From assembly GCF_022539505.1 (NCBI RefSeq), contig NC_061514.1:36175769-36239768 (forward strand): a stretch of DNA of 64,000 nt, read 5' to 3'. This DNA is from Lolium rigidum (taxonomy: Eukaryota; Streptophyta; Magnoliopsida; Poales; Poaceae). The notes below the pieces were generated by a model. It saw only the letters and a list, made by a program, of their open reading frames with translations, was not told the origin of the DNA and did no database searches. This document shows positions 1 through 11,966 of this stretch, in pieces (the stretch's first letter is position 1; the number at the start of each line of letters is the position of its first letter). Position numbers and translations under genes: made by a program.

Positions 1-1930
1 TCACCCCTGCATATTCTAAGAAGACTCAAGCGTCTAAGCTTGGGGATGCCCAAGGCATCCCCTTCTTCATCGACAACATTATCGGGTTCCTCCCCCGAAA
101 CTATATTTTTATTCCGTCACATCTTATGCACTTTGCTTGGAGCGTCGGTTTGTTTTTGTTTTTTGTTTTGTTTGAATAAAATGGATCCTAGCATTCACTT
201 TGTGGGAGAGAGACACGCTCCGCTGTAGCATATGGACAAGTATGTCCTTAGGCTCTACTCATAGTATTCATGGCGAAGTTTCTTCTTCGTTAAATTGTTA
301 TATGGTTGGAATTGGAAAATGCTACATGTAGTAACTCTAAAATGTCTTGGATAATTTGATACTTGGCAATTGTTGTGCTCATGTTTAAGCTCTTGCATCA
401 TATACTATGCACCCATTAATGAAGAAACACTTAGAGCTTGCTAATTTGATTTGCATATTTGGTTTCTCTAGAGTCTAGATAACATCTAGTATTGAGTTTT
501 GAACAACAAGGAAGACGGTGTAGAGTCTTATAATGTTTACAATATATCTTTTATGTGAGTTTTGCTGCACCGTTCATCCTTGTGTTTGTTTCAAATAACC
601 TTGCTAGCCTAAGCCTTGTATCGAGAGGGAATACTTCTCATGCATCCAAAATCCTTGAGCCAACCACTATGCCATTTGTGTCCACCATACCTACCTACTA
701 CATGGTATTTATCCGTCATTCCAAAGTAAATTGCTTGAGTGCTACCTTTAAAATTCCATCATTCACCTTTGCAATATATAGCTCATGGGACAAATAGCTT
801 AAAAACTATTGTGGTATTGAATATGTACTTATGCACTTTATCTCTTATTAAGTTGCTTGTTGTGTGATAACCATGTTTCTGGGGACGCCATCAACTATTC
901 CTTGTTGAATATCATGTGAGTTGCTATGCATGTCCGTCTTGTCCGAAGTAAGAGAGATCTACCACCTTAATGGTTGGAGCATGCATATTGTTAGAGAAGA
1001 ACATTGGGCCGCTAACTAAAGCCATGATTCATGGTGGAAGTTTCAGTTTTGGACATATATCCTCAATCTCATATGAGAATAATAATTGTTGCCACATGCT
1101 TATGCATTTAAGAGGAGTCCATTATCTGTTGTCCATGTTGTCCCGGTATGGATGTCTAAGTTGAGAATAATCAAAAGCGAGAAATCCAAAATGCGAGCTT
1201 TCTCCTTAGACCTTTGTACAGGCGGCATGGAGGTACCCCATTGCGACACTTGGTTAAAACATGTGCATTGCAATGATCCGGTAGTCCAAGCTAATTAGGA
1301 CAAGGTGCGGGCACTATTAGTATGCTATGCATGAGGCTTGCAACTTGTAAGATATAACTTTCATAACTCATATGCTTTATTACTACCGTTGACAAAATTG
1401 TTTCATGTTTTCAAACTAAAAGCTCTAGCACAAATATAGCAATCGATGCTTTCCTCTTTGAAGGACCATTCTTTTACTTTTATGCTGAGTCAGTTCACCT
1501 ATCTCTCTCCACCTCAAGAAGCAAACACTTGTGTGAACTGTGCATTGATTCCTACATACTTGCATATTGTACTTGTTATATTACTCTATGTTGACAATTA
1601 TCCATGAGATATACATGTTACAAGTTGAAAGCAACCGCTGAAACTTAATCTTCCTTTGTGTTGCTTCAATACCTTTACTTTGATTTATTGCTTTATGAGT
1701 TAACTCTTATGCAAGACTTATTGATGCTTGTCTTGAAGTACTATTCATGAAAAGTCTTTGCTTTATGATTCACTTGTTTACTCATGTCATTACCATTGTT
1801 TTGATCGCTGCATTCATTACATATGTTTACAAATAGTATGATCAAGGTTATGATGGCATGTCACTTCAGAAATTATCTTTGTTATCGTTTTACCTGCTCG
1901 GGACGAGCGAGAACTAAGCTTGGGGATGCT
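1..1930 (+). mobile_element. Gypsy element A, 3' internal noncoding region (5' part outside window)
   Basis: The stretch matches, base for base over most of its length, 22076-24005 of element C in the same orientation, and 41119-43080 and 61671-62960 in reverse. It has no convincing reading frame; the short frames are conserved only because the DNA is conserved. The motif CTAAGCTTGGGGATGC occurs near 32-47 and again as the polypurine tract directly before the LTR at 1931. This is the untranslated region between the coding module and the 3' LTR of a non-autonomous gypsy element (Sabrina/WHAM-like by recollection). The element's coding part and 5' LTR lie left of the window. Confidence 0.85.
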
Positions 1931-3655
1931 TGATACGTCTCCGACATATCGATAATTTCTTATGTTCTATGCCATATTATTGATGATACCTACATGTTTT
2001 ATGCACACTTTATGTCATATTCGTGCATTTTCTGGAACTAACCTATTAACAAGATGCCGAAGTGCGAGTTGCTGTTTTCTGCTGTTTTTGGTTTCAGAAA
2101 TCCTAGTAAGGAAATATTCTCGGAATCGGACGAAATCAAGACCCAGGGTCCTATTTTTCCCGGAGCCTTCCAGAACACTCGAGAGCCGCCAGAGGGAAGC
2201 CCTAGGGGCCCCACACCACACCCTGGCGCGGCCGAGAGGGGGCCGCGCCGCCCTATGGTGTGGGCCCCCTGAGCCCCCTCCGAGGCTGCCCTTCCGCCTA
2301 TTTAAAGCCTCCGTCGCGAAAACCCCGATACGAAGAACCACGATACGGAAAACCTTCCGGAGCCGCCGCCATCGCGAAGCCAAGATCCGGGGGACAGGAG
2401 TCTCGTTCCGGCACCCTGCCGGAGCGGGGAAGTGCCCCGGAAGGCTTCTCCATCGACACCGCTGCCATCTCCACCGCCATCTTCATCACCGCTGCTGCTC
2501 CCATGAGGAGGGAGTAGTTCTCCATCGAGGCTCGGGGCTGTACCGGTAGCTATGTGGTTCATCTCTCTCCTATGTGCTTCAATACAATAATCTCATGAGC
2601 TGCCTTACATGATTGAGATTCATATGATGATGCTTGTAATCTAGATGTCATTATGCTAGTCAAGTGAGTTTTACTTATGTGATCTCCGGAGACTCCTTGT
2701 CCCACGTGTGTAAAGGTGACAAGTGTGTGCACCGTGTGGGTCTCTTAGGCTATATTTCACAGAATACTTACTCACTTGTTATGAATGGCGTAGTGAAGTG
2801 CTTATTTATATCTCTTTATGATTGCAATGTGTTTTGTATCACTACTATTCTATGTGCTACTCTAGTGATGTTATTAAAGTAGTTTATTCCTCCTGCACGG
2901 TGTAATGGTGACAGTGCGTGCATCCGTGTTAGTACTTGGCGTATGCTATGATCATGATCGCTTGTAGATTGTGGAGTTAATTATCATTATGATAGTATTG
3001 ATGTGATCTATTCCTCCTACATAATGTGAAGGTGACAATGTGCATGATGTGTTAGTACTTGGTTTAGTCGCGTTGATCTTTCATGCACTCTAAGGTTATT
3101 TAAATATGAACATTGAATTGTGGAGCTTGTTAACTCCGGCATTGAGGGTTCGTGTAATCCTACGCAATGTGTTCATCATCCAACAAGAGAGTGTAGAGTA
3201 TGCATTTATCTATTCTGTTATGTGATCAATGTTGAGAGTGTCCACTAGTGAAAGTCTAATCCCTAGGCCTTGTTCCTAAATATCGCTATCGCTGCTTGTT
3301 TACTTGTTTTACTCGCGTTACTACTGCTCAGCGTTACTACTGCTGCGTTACTACTGCTTGTTTACTCGTCCCGGGCAAAGCACTTTTCCGGTGCCGTTGC
3401 TACTCGCTTATTCATACCACCTGTATTTCACTATCTCTTCGCCGAACTAGTGCACCTCTTAGGTGTGTTGGGGACACAAGAGACTTCTTGCTTTGTGGTT
3501 GCAGGGTTGCATGAGAGGGATATCTTTGACCTCTTCCTCCCTGAGATCGATAAACCTTGGGTGATCCACTTAAGGGAAACTTGCTGCTGTTCTACAAACC
3601 TCTGCTCTTGGAGGCCCAACACTGTCTACAAGAATAGAAGCTCCCGTAGACATCA
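1931..3655 (+). mobile_element. 3' LTR of gypsy element A
   Basis: The LTR begins TGATACGTCTCC right after the polypurine tract and ends CCCGTAGACATCA, giving 1725 bp with TG/CA ends. A GC-rich stretch at 2190-2500 holds a TATA-like TATTTAAAG near 2299, a likely U3 promoter. The first ~700 bp resemble the LTRs of elements C and D and the solo LTR at 11639-13284, but the remaining ~1 kb (R-U5) does not. The LTR interrupts the antisense gene of element B at 3655/3656, so A inserted into B. The target duplication cannot be tested because the 5' end is outside; the right flank is ATACT. Confidence 0.85.
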
Positions 3656-6600
3656 ATACTGCGCCACTCTTGTCCTTGGAGCTTGTCCAGGTGTATTGAC
3701 TCCCGGATTGGGAAGGTCGGGCTTCCGCCTCGCGTTTCTTATGGAGCTCTGCTTCAAGAGGTTCGTCGGCTGGAAGAACCACCTTGTCGTAAAACTCATC
3801 ATGACAGATTCTCCGAGCAATGCGGGTGTCATAGCCACTAACTGCGTCCAGCGGCGCATTGACATCCGAGTTCGGAGGAACTCCAGAAGTCACCCTGTCA
3901 ATATCAAGACTTGGGTTATGCGCTAAGCACATAGCCAAGGACATGGCAGCAGCTCCTCGGGCCGATGACACCTGTAGATCCACCACCAGCTCCGGAAGAA
4001 TGTTCATTCTCTGGATAAGCTTTCGAACTTCGCAGGTTCGGCTCTTCTTGATTGATAAGTTGTGGCAAATCTTCCGGGAGGCGGAGATGAGATCCTTGTA
4101 GTCATCTCCGGCGAGCTGAAGCAGATCATCTCGGGGGAACTGGCTCCGACGCTCCTCATTGTATCCAAGAGGCTCTGCATGAGACGATTTACGATAAGCA
4201 TAAAAGATTGAGTTCAGCCCATAAATTATTATATGGACTTCAGAGATATACCCATGACGTCCTCGTTGAGCAAGTCAGTGTTTCTCCACCGTCTCCATGT
4301 AATTCCGGAGTCCACCAAGCTCTTTCTGCTGCCTCTGGATGGTTTCACTATCAGTTTTTCTTTTTAACTCGAACTCACCCTCCTTCCGGATGAGTTCTGA
4401 GCTCTTTTCCGCCAGCTTTTTCTCCACCTCTGCGAGCTTCGCCTCTAGATCTTTCTGGGAGGAGCGCAAAGTCTCGAGCTCGGAGGATGCTGCGGCGAGA
4501 GAAGAGGATGCACCTACCAAAGATAAATCAAAACCAATTTGGAATTCGGATCGTGAATTATTAGCAAGTGAGTCGGAAACCAACCTTGGGCGTCTGACAG
4601 TTGCTTCTTCAGATCCGCTTTCTCCTGCTTAAACTTTTTAATTTTCTCCGCCTGGATCAAGGTAACGCGGCGCTGCAGAGCAATGTTCTTATGGAGCTCG
4701 TAATGCAGAGCCTGCTGTACCTGTAAATATAAACAGAGCAGGAGTAAATTCCGGATATTCTACACGTGAGTCCTTCTGAAGCATTGTTGCCGGAAATCTT
4801 TCCGCCACAATGCTTGGGGACTACTACGACATTTTAAAATACACTTCAGTTTTAGTTTCTTCTAAGTATTTAGACACTAACTATTGACTAGTTTCCGCCT
4901 ATATACTTGGGGACTACTGGGGAGTACCTTGTGCTTGCAGAGGAGCTTGTCGAAGAACTGGCCAACTTCCCTCTTGAAGTCCTGAATCTCCGATGTCTCG
5001 GTGTCAGGCTTCCCCCAAGCATTGTTCATCATGGCGTTAAGGAGATCTTGTTCGAGATCCCACTTTTCCGCCTCGGTGAGCTTGTTAAAGAACTTGGTCG
5101 CGTAGGCCTTGGGGGTGGAGGTAAGATCAGCCGGATATCCAAAGTTCTTCGGAAAAACGACGATATCACTCGCCGCAGCTTCAGCTTTCCCCGAAGAGTT
5201 GACTTCCGCCTCCTCTTGGCCTTGTACTTCAGCTTCTTCAGGAGCAGTTTGTTTGGCTCCAGAGCTTTCTCCGCCCACTTTCTCGCTACTTACCGGAATT
5301 ATCTCCGGTGGAGTTTCCGTAGCAGGAGGGGGAGATCGCTCAGCTTGCGGAGGAGATGGCTGGGGAGTGGCATGGGAAGCACTTGGCGGAGCTGGCGTTG
5401 CAGGGCCAATGGCCGGAGACTTCTTCATGTAATTGGTGATGGGCTCTTGGACGTTGGTCCATGGGGTGGTTGTACTTGGATTCCTACAAACAAGCAAAAG
5501 AAGTGAATAAGTAACAAGTTATATCAAAACAAAGACGCGCTGTACTCGGAAACTTACGTGGCGTTGGGAATGTTGGGGAGCGATCGTTTTCCTGCTGTCG
5601 TCAGCAGTTTGATGCGCTCATGCTCCACCTTCTTGGAATTCAGCGGTGGTGGCTTCGTGACTTTGGGCTTCTTGGAGGAGGCCTCGCCGCTAGCTCCGGC
5701 TTCGGAGCCGGAAGCTTTGGCGCGGAGACGCTTTGTAGGTCGAGGGGCAGCCTTGCGGGGCACACGCTCCTCATCCTCGTCGTCGTCCTCCGGATCCTCC
5801 TCCGCCGATTCGCCACTGACGGGAACACGGAGTATGGTGCGGAAATTCTCTTCCGCCAAGGTATCGAGCTGGAAGAGGAAATAAAAGTAAGTTAGAACAC
5901 ATCCAAGATATGTGAAGTTAAGAATGACGAAGGAACTAGAGCTTACCGGAGGATATTGGTCGTTTGTCTGGATATCCTTAATTAACTCCGGGACCGGTTG
6001 GCCCCGGCCAATTTTCACGAGCGTTTTGATTCTCCTCTTGAGGGAATCAGCCGGAAGGTCGTGGCGGGTCACTCGGAGAAGGTTGTCCGCCCCGGTGTAT
6101 GCGCAGATTAAATGCGTGTTGTACCGAAGTGGCTGGATTCGCCGAGTGAACCAGCTCAAAGTGAGCTGAGATCCGGTTAGCCCATCGTGGACTAACCAAG
6201 AAATTCTTCGTGCTGTTTTCTCCAGTATCGGAAACTGAGCAAGCATGGGAACAAGGTTCCAGCTGGCGTGCTCTTCCGGAGGTTCGTTGAGAAATTTGGG
6301 CAATCCTTCGTGGACACCCGGGACTGTGATGATCTTGTCGTAGAACCATCCGGCGTACCAGTACCGGACTGATTCGTGGGAGTCATGGGGTGGATACATA
6401 CAACCAGGTCGGAGCATAAAAGTCATGCTCCCGCAGTTCACCATGGCCTTGTCCTTCGTTTCCTTCTTCACCCGGAAGAAGAACTGCCATAATCGGACAT
6501 CTGGTCGGATTCCGGGATGCCCTTCGCAGAGAGTTGCGAAGTTGGAAAGAAGGAGATATGAGTTTGGGTAGATGTTGTGGGGCTGAAGACCGTATGTGTT

Positions 6601-7095
6601 GAGGATGGAGAGGAAGAATTCCGAACAGGGGAGCGATAGACCGCGCTCGACCCAAGCTTTTGTCATGACCCTTTCGTCCACATCAGGTTTTGGGACGTCG
6701 GAGTCGCGCATGAAGCTCCAACGAGAGGAGATCATGCCCTCGTTCTGGAGTTCCCCCAGCTCCGCATCTGTGGTTTCACAGGGCCACCACTGACCCCTTT
6801 CACCTTCGCGGATCCGAGCCTTGGAGGTTTTCTTCGTTTCCGCCTCCTGCACCTTGGCCGCCATCCTGGCTTGTCCCTCGAGTTCTTCTTGAATTTCTTT
6901 GGGGGTGGGGATCCGGCCTAGTGCGGTGCTGGAAGAGGCGGAGAATGTTTGAGCTAGTCTGATGTCGGAAACATATGGTGGCAAGTATGCAAGGGGTTCC
7001 GGGCAGCTTGGTTCTAATGTGCTGGGTTCCGGGCTATTCGGAGAACTACCAGTACAATTTGGTGAACCATGTGACATGCTTCCGGCTGCACCCAT
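3656..7095 (-). pseudogene. Antisense Transposase_28-type gene of element B, multi-exon, 3' truncated
   Basis: Splice sites can be read by eye on the minus strand. Exon 1 is 7095-5947, starting at an ATG whose product begins MGAAGSMSHG. The other exons are 5868-5558, 5483-4928, 4720-4585, 4513 to ~4252 and 4174-3656, with GT/AG introns and reading frame kept across the first three junctions. Exon 1 holds the 'putative gypsy type transposon' (Transposase_28) domain, with WSFMRDSDVPKP, GLSLPCSEFF and QPHNIYPNSYLLL. Exon 2 encodes a basic/acidic low-complexity stretch. Exon 5 encodes a heptad coiled coil (KDLEAKLAEVEKKLAEKSSEL). Near 4275 the frame breaks (stop after ETVEKH) although the next codons are readable in another frame, so a small indel is likely. 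The last exon is cut by element A at 3655. The molecular role of this family is unknown to me. Confidence 0.7.
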
Positions 7096-7427
7096 GCAAA
7101 ACTAGGTTGAGTAGCCGGATCTACAGTAATCTTTCTTCTACAAGGCTGTCGCACGTATTGCTATGACGTGGTGGTCCTGCGGAGCTCCGGCGAAATCGAG
7201 GTCGTCAGACTTGAAGCAAACTCCACCACTTGACTACGAATCGGCGGCGGGGAGATTTTCCCGTTCAACTGTGGTAATCTTGGTGCGAGGGGAGGCTTGG
7301 AACGGCGGCGAACAAAGCTTCCCGCGGATGAGCTCGCCGGAGTCGAGATCCGATGGGCGGCGTGGCGCGAGGAAGAAGAAGAAGTGGGTGAGATGGTGAA
7401 AGAATGAGAAGTTACCGCGCGCGGGGG

Positions 7428-7435
7428 TATTTATA
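7428..7435 (-). promoter_or_regulatory. TATA box of the antisense gene in element B
   Basis: The minus strand reads TATAAATA followed by a CCCCCGCGCGCGG stretch, about 335 bp upstream of the chosen ATG at 7095. It is the only good TATA match upstream of exon 1 and lies inside element B, so the antisense gene seems to have its own promoter rather than depending on the LTR. Confidence 0.5.
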
Positions 7436-7793
7436 GACCTCGCGCGGAGATTCGCGTTTCGGATCCGACGGTGGAAACTGAACGGTCGCGCTGTTGGATG
7501 CGTGACACGTGTCTTAGGTTAAAAGCGGTAAAACGACGTGGAGGTAACTTAACTGCGTACTCCCAAAATTTCCGGCTATAGATTTGCATCTCCAAAAATT
7601 TAGCGCCGGAAAAGAGGAAGTTGTGCGCGGGATAAGTGGAACACCTGCTACATTACCGTGACTGAAGAAAAGATGATTTCCGAGAAGATGACATCGGAAA
7701 CAAGTAAAGTTTAGAAGCTCTTCAAGATTCTCTTCGGATCCGAGTTGATTGAAGTCGGTGGAATGATGAATCTCGGAGAACTTCGGGGGCTAC

Positions 7794-8350
7794 TGTTGTG
7801 GGTATACTTTATGGGTATATCAACGGCATGGCCTAGATCCGGCAAGCCTGGGTGACCCACAGATGGTGATGTGGTATGTGGCCCATCGGGCGGCCCAGTT
7901 GCTGTAGATCCTGAAGGATGAAGTCCAGCCCAAGAACGAGGAGCCGGATCTCAACCGACCTACGAAGAAGGCCGGATCCGTGAAGGCACATGAAGTATCC
8001 GGATCCAGCACGGCCTTGATAGAAGGCGGATCCTTGACGTACACGGCAAGACATTGTACCATAGTTAGGCAACTTGAATTACGGCTAGGACTCTCCATGT
8101 AAATCCTATATCAGTGCGTCTTTATAAGTCGGATCCCGGGAGCCCTAGAGGCACAACCACAACTCATTGTAACAACGCGAAAGCGCCCAGATAATTCTAG
8201 ACAAGCAGCAGTAGGCATTGCCATCGAGCAGGTGATCCGAAGATGGGTAAATCGCGTACCACCGTCCGAGGACACTCCGCCCAATAATCCCTACTTCTTC
8301 TCCCCTCCATGAGGATCCCTCCTCTGGAGTACCGTCGAATAGGCAACAAC
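7794..8350 (+). mobile_element. 3' LTR of gypsy element B
   Basis: The LTR starts TGTTGTGGGTATAC directly after a purine-rich CTTCGGGGGCTAC and appears to end at GGCAACAACA (8344-8351), matching a TGTTG...CAACA inverted terminus of about 557 bp. A TATA-like CTTTATAAGTC lies near 8120. The exact right end is uncertain by about 3 bp. The other LTR and target duplication are outside the window. Confidence 0.65.
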
Positions 8351-8766
8351 ACACGGTGTAGTGCTGATGGAGTTGAGCACGTCTAGGATTTGAAGTGCTC
8401 AAATCCCTGTTATGTTTAAGCTAAAACAAAACAAGCTTGATTTGGAAATTAAAAAGGTTTGTGAAAAAACCAGAGAGTGTATAAAAGAGGCAACCAGGAT
8501 CTGAACTCAGGCCGCACAGTTCAAGCTAGGGAACAGGACCAAAGTGCCGTGTCGCGTGATTTGTTTAGGTGCAAAGTTCAGACAAAAAGAGTTGTGCCTC
8601 GCGTTTTCTGAATTTACCTGAAGAAACACCGAGATTGTTAACTGTAAGAAAAAGGTTCAGTTTTATCTCGTCCGTGACGGACACAGCAGCGTGTCGGCTG
8701 AAACGTTTCTGGCTTGCGCTTGCGATGGTTGCGAAGATGCAGGGAACTCGCCACGCATCGATATTA
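8351..8766. other. No recognisable feature
   Basis: This is the host flank between the 3' end of LTR B and the left end of the Harbinger element. I see no coherent reading frame, repeat or RNA gene in it. Confidence 0.4.
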
Positions 8767-10880
8767 AGAGCATCTCCAACCGCGATCCTCCCAAAGCATC
8801 ACCTAAAAGGATCTGGTGCGCGCCGGACAAAAAATCGTTTCTAGCCGGGTCGTTTTAAAGCCTTCTTTCGTCCGGCGCAGCTTAATACGGTGTTCGGTGC
8901 CCTGAGCCCGTCCCTGCTACATAGAGGACACTCCGGACACGCCTGACACAAGGAAAAGCGTGGCGGGCTCCCACCTATCGGCAACTATTTTCATAACCGT
9001 TAGTTCGCCCTTTTATTTCTCGTCGCGCCTTCCCTCTCGCGCCTCCCACCCCTCTGCCGCCGCTCAATTTGCCGGTCGTTTCGACGGCTGATCTCTTCTA
9101 AGTCGGCACCATCATCGCGGTTGGCTCTATCGCCGACCTTTTCGCCGCCGCCGCTTCGCCAGCGCGTTCCAGAACGCGGCGTCAAATCCGTCCCACCTCC
9201 GCGCACATAAGGTGTTAGACGACTTGTCAGGTAAGTGCGATAGGCCGATGTTCGTTGCCTCGTCTGCCGCGGCTGCATTTTAACCATTAATTTTGATTCA
9301 GACATGGATAGCAACGACGAGATGCTTGTCGGACTGCTGGAGGACGAGCAAGCATTCGACGACGACATCCGGAAGCATTTTCTGATCATCGCGTCCTTCC
9401 AGGACATGGTTGACGCCGAGGCGGAGAAGAGGAAGAGGCCGCGCCGCGGAGGATCAAAGCCGGGGAGAAAGAAGTCGCAGAGGATGGAGGGGAATACCAT
9501 GCTGCACAACGACTACTTCGCAGATGACGCAACACATGCCGACAATTTTCGGCGCCGGTATAGGATGAGCAAGGGTTTGCTCATGAATATCCTCCATGGC
9601 GTTCGAGAGTTCGACACCTACTTCAAGCTAAAGCCCGATGTTGTAGGCGTTACCAGGTTTTCGTCGATTCAGAAGTGCACCGCCACCATGAGGATGCTTG
9701 CATACGGAGCACCTGCTGATACACATGACGACTACCTTCGCATGAGTGAGTCTACTGCCATTGAGTGCATGTACAAGTTTTGCCAAGCTATGGTGGGAAT
9801 TTTTTTGGCAAATACTACTTGAGAGGGCCAACTGAAGAAGAGACTGCAAGGATCATGGCACAACATGCTGCTATATGATTCTCTGGAATGCTTGGAAGCA
9901 TCGATTGCATGCACTGGTCGTGGAAGAACTGCCCGTTTGCCTGACAAGGTATATAGAAAGGGTGTTATGGATATTGCAGTGTGGTGCTTGAAGCTATGGC
10001 AGATTATGACCTGTGGATTTGACATTCTTTCTTTGGCATGACGGGATCACACAATGACATCATCGTGTTGCAGCAGTCTCCGGTGTACAGCAAACTAGTG
10101 GAAGATCATGCTTCACCATGCAACTATGAGATCAATAGCCACCAATATACCAATGGTTATTATCTAGCCGATGATATATATCCAAAATGGGCACTTTTAT
10201 CAAAACAATCTCGGCTCCATCAGGTCAGAAGAATTGCCACTTTGCTTCACGATAGGAGCCTTGCAGGAAGGATGTCGAGCGGGCATTTGGGCATTTGGTG
10301 TGCTTCAAGCTCAATTTGCAATTGTCTTGTACCCTGCACTAAGCTGGTCTCACGACCAAATGTGGGAGGTGATGCAGGCTTATGTGATCATGCACAACAT
10401 GATCATCGCGAGGATGACCGCAAGAATCATGTCAGGACACATGTTGATCCCTATGAGTGTCAGAACCCTCTTGCGGAGGTTGATCATGAGTTACCTGTAG
10501 ATTTTGCTGATTTTCTCGCCATGCACACCAAGATCCGTGACAACAATGTTCACGAGCAACTTCAAAATGACATCGTTGAGCATTTGTGGAGAATCAAAAG
10601 ATTATCAGCAAATGCTGCGGCGCCTTGATTTAACCCCATTTATCACATTTATTTTGTTATTTTATTGATTATTGTATTTTAATTTGAAAACTATTTTGGA
10701 AAACATATTTATTTGTATGATATGCTTAATAAATGGTTGTATTTTTGAAAACCCTATAAAAAAGTTGGGCGGCGTTTGAGGGACGCGGCTGGGGAGCGAC
10801 ATCCCCCAAACCCGCACGAACAAAACACGTCTTTCAAACGCTCGATCCAGCACCGTATGGGGACGATTTGGGGGACGCGG
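8767..10880 (+). mobile_element. PIF/Harbinger DNA transposon with damaged right end
   Basis: The left end reads TTA then AGAGCATCTCCAACC, the usual target trinucleotide and terminus of grass Harbinger/Tourist elements. A decayed Harbinger nuclease gene lies inside. The right part (10760-10880) repeats GGGGACGCGGCTG-type sequence and stops at GGACGCGGCTG, where the complementary GAGATGCTCTTA terminus would be expected; instead the sequence runs into LINE-like DNA. No companion Myb-like ORF was recognised. The element is probably immobile. Confidence 0.7.
9304..10628 (+). pseudogene. PIF/Harbinger transposase (DDE nuclease), pseudogene
   Basis: The ATG at 9304 opens 172 codons that include a basic NLS-like patch (KRKRPRRGG), followed by the Harbinger N-terminal helix region (FRRRYRMSKGLLMNIL, HDDYLRMSEST). 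A one-base loss near 9800 breaks the frame. In other frames one reads YYLRGPTEEETARIMAQ, the first catalytic Asp in GSIDCMHW (~9897), a stop in place of the Trp of CPFAWQG, the second Asp in GSHNDI (~10050), then [12 protein letters not shown], and the DVERAFG block carrying the third acidic residue (~10280). A further frame change follows, and the C-terminus ends LSANAAAP. There are at least three frameshifts and two nonsense codons. Such enzymes normally cut and paste the element at TTA/TAA targets. Confidence 0.8.
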
Positions 10881-10883
10881 CTG

Positions 10884-11286
10884 AATTTGACCTAGAGCTG
10901 TGGCAACTTCAATGTCCTCAAGATATTTATTAACAAAGCATACTTTTGGATGGATCGCTTTCCAGCGTGCCCACCATATATCCCACAACATAACAAGAGT
11001 CCTCGCCAAGTGAGTCTGATCTAGAGTCTCGAACAACCAGAAAATCCATAATTGGGCATCATCTGTCTGATTTGAAATCAGATGCTTGCGAGATCCTCGT
11101 CAGCTAATGCCCACACACTCCGAGCCATATTAAAATTGAGCAGCTGAGTGTCTCCAGGAGTTCTCGGTTGCATGACAGACAGAACATACCTTGTTACCTG
11201 CCATGTTTCGCATCAACCGCACATCGCTTGTCGGTAGAGACATGCGAGCAAGTCTCCACACAAAAACATGAACCTTTTAAGGAACA
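10884..11286 (-). pseudogene. LINE reverse-transcriptase zinc-binding (zf-RVT) fragment, downstream half
   Basis: Read on the minus strand from 11286: VP-stop-KVHVFVWRLARM, SLPTSDVRLMRN, CSVCHA, SWRH, then after a frame change LFETLDQTHLART and WDIWWARWKAIHP. This is the zinc-binding region and downstream linker typical of plant non-LTR retrotransposon ORF2. It continues directly, in frame, from 17223 on the other side of the Helitron, so this is one coding segment split by insertion. At least one nonsense codon (after VP) and one frameshift (near 11085) are present. Its lower-coordinate end meets the damaged right end of the Harbinger element. Confidence 0.75.
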
Positions 11287-11788
11287 CTAGGACAAATGCC
11301 CGTGCGTTGCAACGGGATAAAATCAACATTGTAGAGGCACCAAGCGCACCTTGTGGCAGCCGCCGCCGATCCATCCCGCTCGTGTCAGATGATGCCAAGC
11401 AGTCACACCACCAGGACGGATCATGAGGGCTCGTAACCTCGCTTGCCCGGCATTGATATGGATGGCGTAGCAAGAGATGCACTACCTCGATCGGGATGGA
11501 TCGTCGAGGATGTTGTGTGCCGCCGATCCATCCCGATCGTGTCAGACGATGCCAAGCAGTCATACCACCAGGACAGATCATGAGGGCTCGTAACCTCGCT
11601 TGCCCGGCGTTGATGTGGATGGCGTAGCAAGAGATGCATGATGACCCACAAGTATAGGGGATCGCAACAGTCTTCGAGGGAAGTAAAACCCAAATTTATT
11701 GATTCGACACAAGGGGAGGTAAAGAATACTTATAAGCCTTAACAACTGAGTTGTCAATTCAGCTGCACACGGAAAAGCACTAGCAACA

Positions 11789-11888
11789 NNNNNNNNNNNN
11801 NNNNNNNNNNNNNNNNNNNNNNNNNNNNNNNNNNNNNNNNNNNNNNNNNNNNNNNNNNNNNNNNNNNNNNNNNNNNNNNNNNNNNNNN
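11789..11888. other. Assembly gap (100 N)
   Basis: A run of 100 N inside the solo LTR. Sequence just right of it repeats the LTR start, so an unresolved second LTR or element may be hidden here. Confidence 1.
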
Positions 11889-11966
11889 GCAAGCAAAACA
11901 TGTAAGTATTGTCATAAAACAAGCATGGAACGACGAGAAATTATGGATACGTCGGGGACGTATCAC
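11889..11966 (-). mobile_element. Second LTR start nested in the solo LTR
   Basis: 11889-11966 matches 13206-13284 almost exactly, including the terminal GACGTATCA. It is a second LTR beginning on the minus strand, truncated by the N gap. It could be a nested LTR of the same family or a misassembly of repeated sequence. Confidence 0.6.

Larger units (their letters stand above)
3656..8350 (+). mobile_element. Gypsy-type LTR retrotransposon B, 3' half, with antisense extra gene
   Basis: Element B is truncated on the left by the insertion of element A. What remains is the region usually found between pol and the 3' LTR, then a polypurine-like tract CTTCGGGGGCTAC (about 7781-7793) and a short 3' LTR starting at 7794. 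The internal part is occupied by an antisense, intron-containing gene of the Transposase_28 type. Some grass gypsy lineages carry such an antisense extra ORF next to the 3' LTR, which supports the orientation. No gag, protease, RT or integrase sequence of B is within the window. Confidence 0.7.

Noticed and set aside
9000..9509. 169-codon minus-strand frame
   Set aside because: Shadow of the Harbinger transposase 5' region on the other strand.
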